NCBI RefSeq assembly: GCF_016907895.1
Contig: NZ_JAFBCV010000001.1
Span: 124,001 to 188,000 of the forward strand
Source: Shouchella xiaoxiensis
Lineage (GTDB): Bacteria; Bacillota; Bacilli; Bacillales; Bacillaceae_D
Reading direction: 5' to 3'
DNA: 64,000 bases
In this document: positions 59,927 to 64,000 of the stretch, in pieces
How the letters are laid out: each line of letters starts with the position of its first letter
Numbering within the stretch: the stretch's first letter is position 1
The notes under the pieces: model-generated
What the model was told of the DNA's origin: nothing
What the model saw: the letters and a program-made list of their open reading frames with translations, nothing else
Databases searched by the model: none
Translations under genes and position numbers: made by a program

Positions 59927-60919
59927 ATGGGGGCTACTAAATTGGAGCGTCAAGTAACGCCGGATACATTTATTGAGCTTTTGACTGACGGGGAATTTGA
60001 ACTGATATACACGGAAACACATGCATCATTTAAGCAGATTGTTTCGTTGGAGAAGTTTAGCGAATTAGGTAGGGGGCTTAATGAACAGGTAAATAGCTAT
60101 CAGTTTTTTCAATCAAATAGGAGCTTGCGGGGAATTACTCAATTTGTTTGGCTTGATGATCGTAAAGAAATGGCGGTTAGCGTGTCGTTTGATGATAAGG
60201 GTCAGATTGCCAGCCTTTATGTTAAGCGCTATTCGAACCTTGAAGATCTGGAAGAGAACAAGACGAAAAATGTCTATCAAATGCCGATTAATAGCGAGTG
60301 GTATGTGTTTTGGGGTGGAACGAATGAGTTTATTAATCACCACTATGAACTGGAAAATCAACGATATGCCTTTGATTTAGTTAAAGTTCGGAACAGAAGC
60401 TCGTTTAGAAACAAAGGACTACAAAACAAAGAGTATTATGCGTTTGATCAAGACGTTGTCGCTCCGCTTGACGGCAAAGTAGTCCAAATACATAACGGCA
60501 AGAAGGATAACATCCCAGGCGTTTTTAAAGGGAAGGACCTGTTAGGGAATTACATGGTTATTGAGCATGCAAATCAGGAATATAGCTTAATTGCCCACAT
60601 TAAGCGCGACTCGTTTGTCGTGCGTGAGGGAGATGCTGTTGCGCAAGGACAGAACCTTGCTACATGCGGGAATAGCGGTAACTCATCTGAGCCGCACATC
60701 CATTTCCAAGTGATGACTTCAGCACAGTTTAAGTTTACCCGGTCACTCCGGGTTCAATTCGAATTTGAGGAACCACAAAAAGGCGATTTTGTTAGTCATA
60801 ATCAGAAAGTGATACGCGATGAATGGGAGGAACGGGTTGATCAAGTGGAAAGCACGTCTTCTGTTCTTGACCTTTTCTTGGTTATTCGTAAAGCTGTGGC
60901 ACAGCTATTAAGTTCTTAA
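59927..60919 (+). CDS. M23-family metallopeptidase domain protein with DUF3887-like N-terminus
   Basis: 330 residues. Residues about 10-105 resemble DUF3887 (FIELLTDGEFELIYTETHAS). Residues about 140-285 form an M23/LytM domain: the first ligands lie near NHHYELENQRYAFD (about 146-159) and the last in PHIHFQV near 264, with GNYMVIEHANQEYSLIAHIK between. M23 enzymes cut peptidoglycan peptides, but no signal peptide or membrane helix is seen. A TTG at 59942 with GGGGG upstream is an alternative start. Export route unknown. Confidence 0.75.
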   Translation: MGATKLERQVTPDTFIELLTDGEFELIYTETHASFKQIVSLEKFSELGRGLNEQVNSYQFFQSNRSLRGITQFVWLDDRKEMAVSVSFDDKGQIASLYVKRYSNLEDLEENKTKNVYQMPINSEWYVFWGGTNEFINHHYELENQRYAFDLVKVRNRSSFRNKGLQNKEYYAFDQDVVAPLDGKVVQIHNGKKDNIPGVFKGKDLLGNYMVIEHANQEYSLIAHIKRDSFVVREGDAVAQGQNLATCGNSGNSSEPHIHFQVMTSAQFKFTRSLRVQFEFEEPQKGDFVSHNQKVIRDEWEERVDQVESTSSVLDLFLVIRKAVAQLLSS

Positions 60920-61041
60920 TTCATGTGTGACTGAAACAATTCCCGGGTACAGAATGAAGTAGATACTTCTTTCGTCTTTACTGAAAATGTCATTAACTGG
61001 ACAAGCTAGTGGAGACGAAAATGGAAAGGGAGAATGTCACG

Positions 61042-61938
61042 ATGAAGAAACAACAAATGGAAAAAATGCGTAACGGCAAAGGGTTTATTGCAGCCCTTGA
61101 TCAGAGTGGAGGCAGCACGCCTAAAGCGTTGGCAGATTACGGTGTAACGAAAGAGGCTTATACAACGGATGCAGAAATGTTTGATTTAGTTCATGAGATG
61201 CGGACGCGGATTATCAAAGCGCCAGCGTTTCATTCGGATAAAATTCTTGGCGCGATCCTGTTTGAGCAAACAATGGACCGGAAAATTGACGGTGAGTATA
61301 CGAGCGACTATCTTGCAAATCAGAAGGGGATTGTTCCGTTTCTAAAAGTCGATAAAGGCTTGGTCGATGAGAAAAACGGCGTGCAGCTAATGAAGCCCAT
61401 TGATGATTTGGATGAAACGTTAAAGCGGGCGACTGAACGAAACGTTTTTGGGACAAAGATGCGCTCAGTCATCAAAAAGGCAAACAAAGACGGGATTCAG
61501 CAAGTGGTCGAGCAGCAGTTTGAAATTGGCAAGCGGATTATTGCCGCTGGTCTTGTACCAATTATCGAGCCTGAAGTGGATATTCATAGCGCCGATAAAG
61601 AAGCATCAGAAGAAATTCTAAAGAAAGAGCTGTTAACTCAGTTAAATCTACTTCGGGATGATGAGAGCGTCTTATTAAAGCTGACGATTCCAAGCAATCC
61701 AGGTCTCTATCAAGAGCTTGTAGATCATGAGCGGGTGGTCCGAGTTGTCGTTCTTTCTGGTGGTTATTCTCGCGATGAAGCGAACCGCAAATTGAAGGAC
61801 AATAAAGGCTTAATTGCCAGCTTTTCAAGAGCATTAAGCCAAGATTTAAATGCCAAGCAGACAGAAGATGAATTTAATCAATCGCTTGAAACAGCCATTG
61901 ACGGTATCTATGATGCATCAGTAAACAAAACACCGTAA
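61042..61938 (+). CDS. fda: fructose-bisphosphate aldolase, class I
   Basis: 298 residues from ATG 61042 after AAAGGGAG; the frame from 61009 starts inside the leader. It has [20 protein letters not shown] near the N-terminus, [20 protein letters not shown], and [16 protein letters not shown] near 220, the pattern of short bacterial class I aldolases (as in Staphylococcus Fda), which form a Schiff base with lysine. It splits fructose 1,6-bisphosphate to two triose phosphates. Single gene. Confidence 0.88.
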   Translation: MKKQQMEKMRNGKGFIAALDQSGGSTPKALADYGVTKEAYTTDAEMFDLVHEMRTRIIKAPAFHSDKILGAILFEQTMDRKIDGEYTSDYLANQKGIVPFLKVDKGLVDEKNGVQLMKPIDDLDETLKRATERNVFGTKMRSVIKKANKDGIQQVVEQQFEIGKRIIAAGLVPIIEPEVDIHSADKEASEEILKKELLTQLNLLRDDESVLLKLTIPSNPGLYQELVDHERVVRVVVLSGGYSRDEANRKLKDNKGLIASFSRALSQDLNAKQTEDEFNQSLETAIDGIYDASVNKTP

Positions 61939-61948
61939 CAAAGTCACA

Positions 61949-61979
61949 CCTCTCGTGCTACAATCCGCGAGAGGTTTTT
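61949..61979 (+). terminator. intrinsic terminator of the aldolase gene
   Basis: CCTCTCG (61949-61955) pairs with CGAGAGG (61968-61974), then five T. Confidence 0.78.
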
Positions 61980-62035
61980 GTCTTACCAATATGATAAGGT
62001 AAATGTACATTCAATTTCTTTTGGTGGTGTTTGCG

Positions 62036-62365
62036 ATGGCAAGTTTAGAAGATTTTCAGAAACTCGACATGCGGGTTGGAGAAATTATTAGAGCAGAGGA
62101 TTTTCCAAAGGCAAGAAAACCAGCTTATCAACTATGGGTTGATTTTGGGGAAGAGTTAGGTGTGAAACAAAGCAGCGCTCAAATAACCGATTGTTATCAG
62201 CTTGAGCAGCTTGTGGGTCAACAAGTTCTGGCAGTCGTTAACTTCCCGCCGATGAAAATTGCTGGCTTTACATCAGAAGTGCTCGTCATGGGTACGTACT
62301 CGGAACAAGGCGTTGTTTTAATTCAACCAGAACAAAATGTGAAGAACGGCGATCGATTAGGCTAA
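62036..62365 (+). CDS. csaA: CsaA, tRNA-binding-domain chaperone
   Basis: 109 residues from ATG 62036; the frame from 62003 is rejected because GGTGGTG lies just before 62036 and CsaA is normally about 110 residues. [20 protein letters not shown] and [20 protein letters not shown] are the OB-fold tRNA-binding signature shared with methionyl-tRNA synthetase C-termini. CsaA has export-related chaperone activity in B. subtilis. Confidence 0.9.
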   Translation: MASLEDFQKLDMRVGEIIRAEDFPKARKPAYQLWVDFGEELGVKQSSAQITDCYQLEQLVGQQVLAVVNFPPMKIAGFTSEVLVMGTYSEQGVVLIQPEQNVKNGDRLG

Positions 62366-62428
62366 CTGGGGTTCATTTCCCAGCTGGACGCTCATACTTA
62401 TGTTACCCTGATAAGAGAGGTGATTAAC

Positions 62429-62545
62429 ATGAAAGCGAAATCAAAGGCGTTACTGGTGATTGGTTTAGGCTTTTTAGTTGGCGCTTTAGGCTATTACTTG
62501 TTTTTGTACGTCTTTATTCCAAACTTAATGGGACCTTCACATTAA
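62429..62545 (+). CDS. 38-residue single-pass membrane protein
   Basis: ATG 62429 follows AGAGAGGTGAT. The frame encodes MKAKSKALLVIGLGFLVGAL, a continuing hydrophobic helix GYYLFLYVFIPNL, and stops at 62545. Basic N-terminus and one helix predict a membrane microprotein. It is 15 bases before the next small membrane gene. Function unknown. Confidence 0.6.
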   Translation: MKAKSKALLVIGLGFLVGALGYYLFLYVFIPNLMGPSH

Positions 62546-62560
62546 AGAAGGAGGGGATGC

Positions 62561-62773
62561 ATGATGAAATCAAATACGCCTTTCTGGGTTGGCATTAGTT
62601 CCGTATTATTAAGTGGACTGATATTTCTGTTTGTTTTGATTTATTATCCAACTGGTAATGAAAGCTCTTGGGGTGGAATGGGCTTTTTGGTGGCCGTTGC
62701 TTTTTTCGCGATCATCGGGCTGATTTTTTTGATTGTTGGATTTGTGTATAGGTTGATGAGTAGGAGTAGCTGA
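62561..62773 (+). CDS. small membrane protein (2 TM)
   Basis: 70 residues with two hydrophobic helices (about 8-30 and 41-63). ATG 62561 after AAGGAGGGG; ATG 62564 is equally possible. Pairs with the microprotein upstream. Function unknown. Confidence 0.6.
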   Translation: MMKSNTPFWVGISSVLLSGLIFLFVLIYYPTGNESSWGGMGFLVAVAFFAIIGLIFLIVGFVYRLMSRSS

Positions 62774-62812
62774 TTAATTAGAAAACAATCATTTGGAAAC
62801 GGAGTTAGACGA

Positions 62813-63175
62813 ATGATACATGATTTGACTATATACAGTGTTCCATATAGATCCATTCTCAACAAAGGTAAGACGGTTGAAGTGAGGTTAAATGATGACT
62901 TAGTCAACAAGATTCGATTAGGAGACCAGATAAGATTCTTACTAGAAGATGATGAAGAAGAATCTTTTCTATGTTCTGTTACGAAACTGGAATCTTACAA
63001 AAGCTTCTCAGAAATGTATCTCGCGATCGATTTTCGCTTGTTAGACAGCGAAGGCTGGACATTAGAAGAAATGTTAACGGCAACTTACAAGTTCTATTCA
63101 CTTGAAGAAGAAATGAGTTTCGGAGCGCTGGCAATCGGGATCGAGCTCGTTGAATCAATGGAGAGAACAAGATAG
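62813..63175 (+). CDS. ASCH-domain protein
   Basis: 120 residues. It has GKTVEVRLNDDLVNKIRLGD near residue 19, then FLLEDDEEE and a C-terminal FGALAIGIELVE. This is the PUA-like ASCH pattern, with the E-R pair and loop used to bind RNA or modified nucleosides in some members. Single gene. Function known only by fold. Confidence 0.72.
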   Translation: MIHDLTIYSVPYRSILNKGKTVEVRLNDDLVNKIRLGDQIRFLLEDDEEESFLCSVTKLESYKSFSEMYLAIDFRLLDSEGWTLEEMLTATYKFYSLEEEMSFGALAIGIELVESMERTR

Positions 63176-63186
63176 CCAAAACAAAA

Positions 63187-63223
63187 AGCAAATAGCGCAC
63201 CCTTTTAAAGGAGCCTATTTGCT
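63187..63223 (-). terminator. terminator of the gene at the right edge
   Basis: Reverse strand: AGCAAATAG (63223-63215) pairs with CTATTTGCT (63195-63187), with an inner GCTCCTTT/AAGGGTGC stem, then TTTTG. Confidence 0.7.
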
Positions 63224-63229
63224 ATATTC

Positions 63230-64000
63230 TTATTGACCAACCAAATGATACGTAACGACTTCCTGTGTCGTATCATTCCGTAATTTCACTTCCCATGCAT
63301 GAAAATCAAGGGCTGCGAGCTGGATGGCATTTTCGAATACAATTTGATCTGCTTCTGTTACGATTTCTTCATCCATTGTGTATTGAACGGAAGCGACACC
63401 GTTTTGAATCGATGCACCAAGCACTTCAATGCCCTCGACCATCGCTGAGGAGTAGAAGGCATCTTCTTGCTCAACAGTCTTCATCGTTTCTAACGTCTCT
63501 TCAAAAGAAAAAGGTTCTTCCCTTTCATTCGTGACTGGTTCTTCCAAATCACCCCCTGATAAAAACAATGTTTGCTCTAGCTCTTCGTCATAGAGTGTAT
63601 AATAACCGCGTGATAATCCTCTTTCTTCACCAACATCAAAAGGTTCATTAACAGAGCGCTCGCCCACATTAATATCGATTTCCCCATCCGGATTAAAGAA
63701 TGAAATTTCTTCAATTCCATATAAATCACTAATGCCAAACAACGAGTCGTAAAACATCATCATTTCGGCAGATGTTAGCGAAAGCTCATTCCCATCTTCA
63801 TTAAAATAGATGTGGAGTTCAGGCCACTCAAGCGAGATGTCTGCATAAGAATCAAGGATATTCTGCTCAGAAGGATCACCATCAATCAAGGACATCTCAA
63901 TATTCTCTTCATGCGAATGCTGTTGATCTGCATCCCGTGTAAATGAAAACGCTGTTAAAAATTCGATCGTGTCGCCCATATCGGCTTCAACAAGATGTGT
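63230..64000 (-). CDS. C-terminal part of an acidic, probably exported protein (GerMN-like?)
   Basis: Open frame from the window edge to 63230, 256 codons seen. The ATG at 63979 is internal because the frame continues upstream as THLVEAD. The visible part is acidic and beta-rich, and its last 80 residues (GVASVQYTMDEEIVTEADQI, then AIQLAALDFHAWEVKLRN) resemble GerMN-type domains of Bacillus spore and surface proteins. The N-terminus is outside the window, so any signal or lipobox is not visible. Function uncertain. Confidence 0.6.
   Translation of the reverse strand, partial: THLVEADMGDTIEFLTAFSFTRDADQQHSHEENIEMSLIDGDPSEQNILDSYADISLEWPELHIYFNEDGNELSLTSAEMMMFYDSLFGISDLYGIEEISFFNPDGEIDINVGERSVNEPFDVGEERGLSRGYYTLYDEELEQTLFLSGGDLEEPVTNEREEPFSFEETLETMKTVEQEDAFYSSAMVEGIEVLGASIQNGVASVQYTMDEEIVTEADQIVFENAIQLAALDFHAWEVKLRNDTTQEVVTYHLVGQ

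Overview
The window looks like the chromosome of a low-to-moderate-GC Bacillota, most likely a Bacillaceae member of the Alkalihalobacillus/Shouchella type. The evidence is strong AGGAGG ribosome binding sites, frequent TTG/GTG starts, sigma-A promoters, CcpA-type cre sites, a Rap/Phr cassette and many relatives of Bacillus subtilis genes (yfmJ, csaA, scoAB, yczI, ybdM, yfiT, yunG). The genus is inferred from memory of protein families; no rRNA or tRNA gene is present to confirm it.

The dominant theme is use of polyhydroxybutyrate (PHB) and its monomer 3-hydroxybutyrate, split over two loci about 24 kb apart. Locus 1 (6.6-15.0 kb) has a divergent short-chain dehydrogenase, a PAS/AAA+ sigma-54 activator, then an operon of small membrane protein, sodium:solute symporter, KAS III-like enzyme, CoA-transferase and a secreted multidomain PHB depolymerase. 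Locus 2 (38.3-45.3 kb) has 3-hydroxybutyrate dehydrogenase, acetyl-CoA acetyltransferase, a second sigma-54 activator, a GntP-family permease broken by a 5-bp tandem duplication, and both subunits of succinyl-CoA:3-ketoacid CoA-transferase. Five near-identical -24/-12 promoters (TTGGCAT-N5-TTGC) precede the transcription units of both loci, and cre sites add likely glucose repression. The implied route is extracellular PHB to 3-hydroxybutyrate, import, oxidation to acetoacetate, CoA activation and thiolysis to acetyl-CoA.

Region by region: 0-5 kb has a partial cstA with a cre site, an NRAMP-like transporter lacking the usual metal-binding motif, a dispersed repeat, and an ABC-F antibiotic-resistance gene behind an attenuator leader with a 15-codon peptide. 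15-38 kb is a mosaic of acetyltransferases, small membrane proteins, regulators (WYL, AraC), transporters (MFS, AGCS), Nudix and APH-type kinases and a pnuC-nadR NAD salvage pair. 45-64 kb holds a methionine aminopeptidase operon, a YbdM-like kinase, a Rap phosphatase with two tandem phr genes, a Fur-controlled siderophore-binding lipoprotein, an M23 peptidase, class I aldolase and csaA.

At least six genes look freshly broken: a frameshift near 19.23 kb, nonsense codons near 23.05, 46.69 and 48.64 kb, the permease duplication at 42.62 kb, and a hepT remnant joined to the tail of another gene at 58.2 kb. Several real genes begin downstream of, or outside, the longest open frame, and starts were moved to match ribosome binding sites. 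No tRNA, rRNA, CRISPR array, transposase or prophage was seen.
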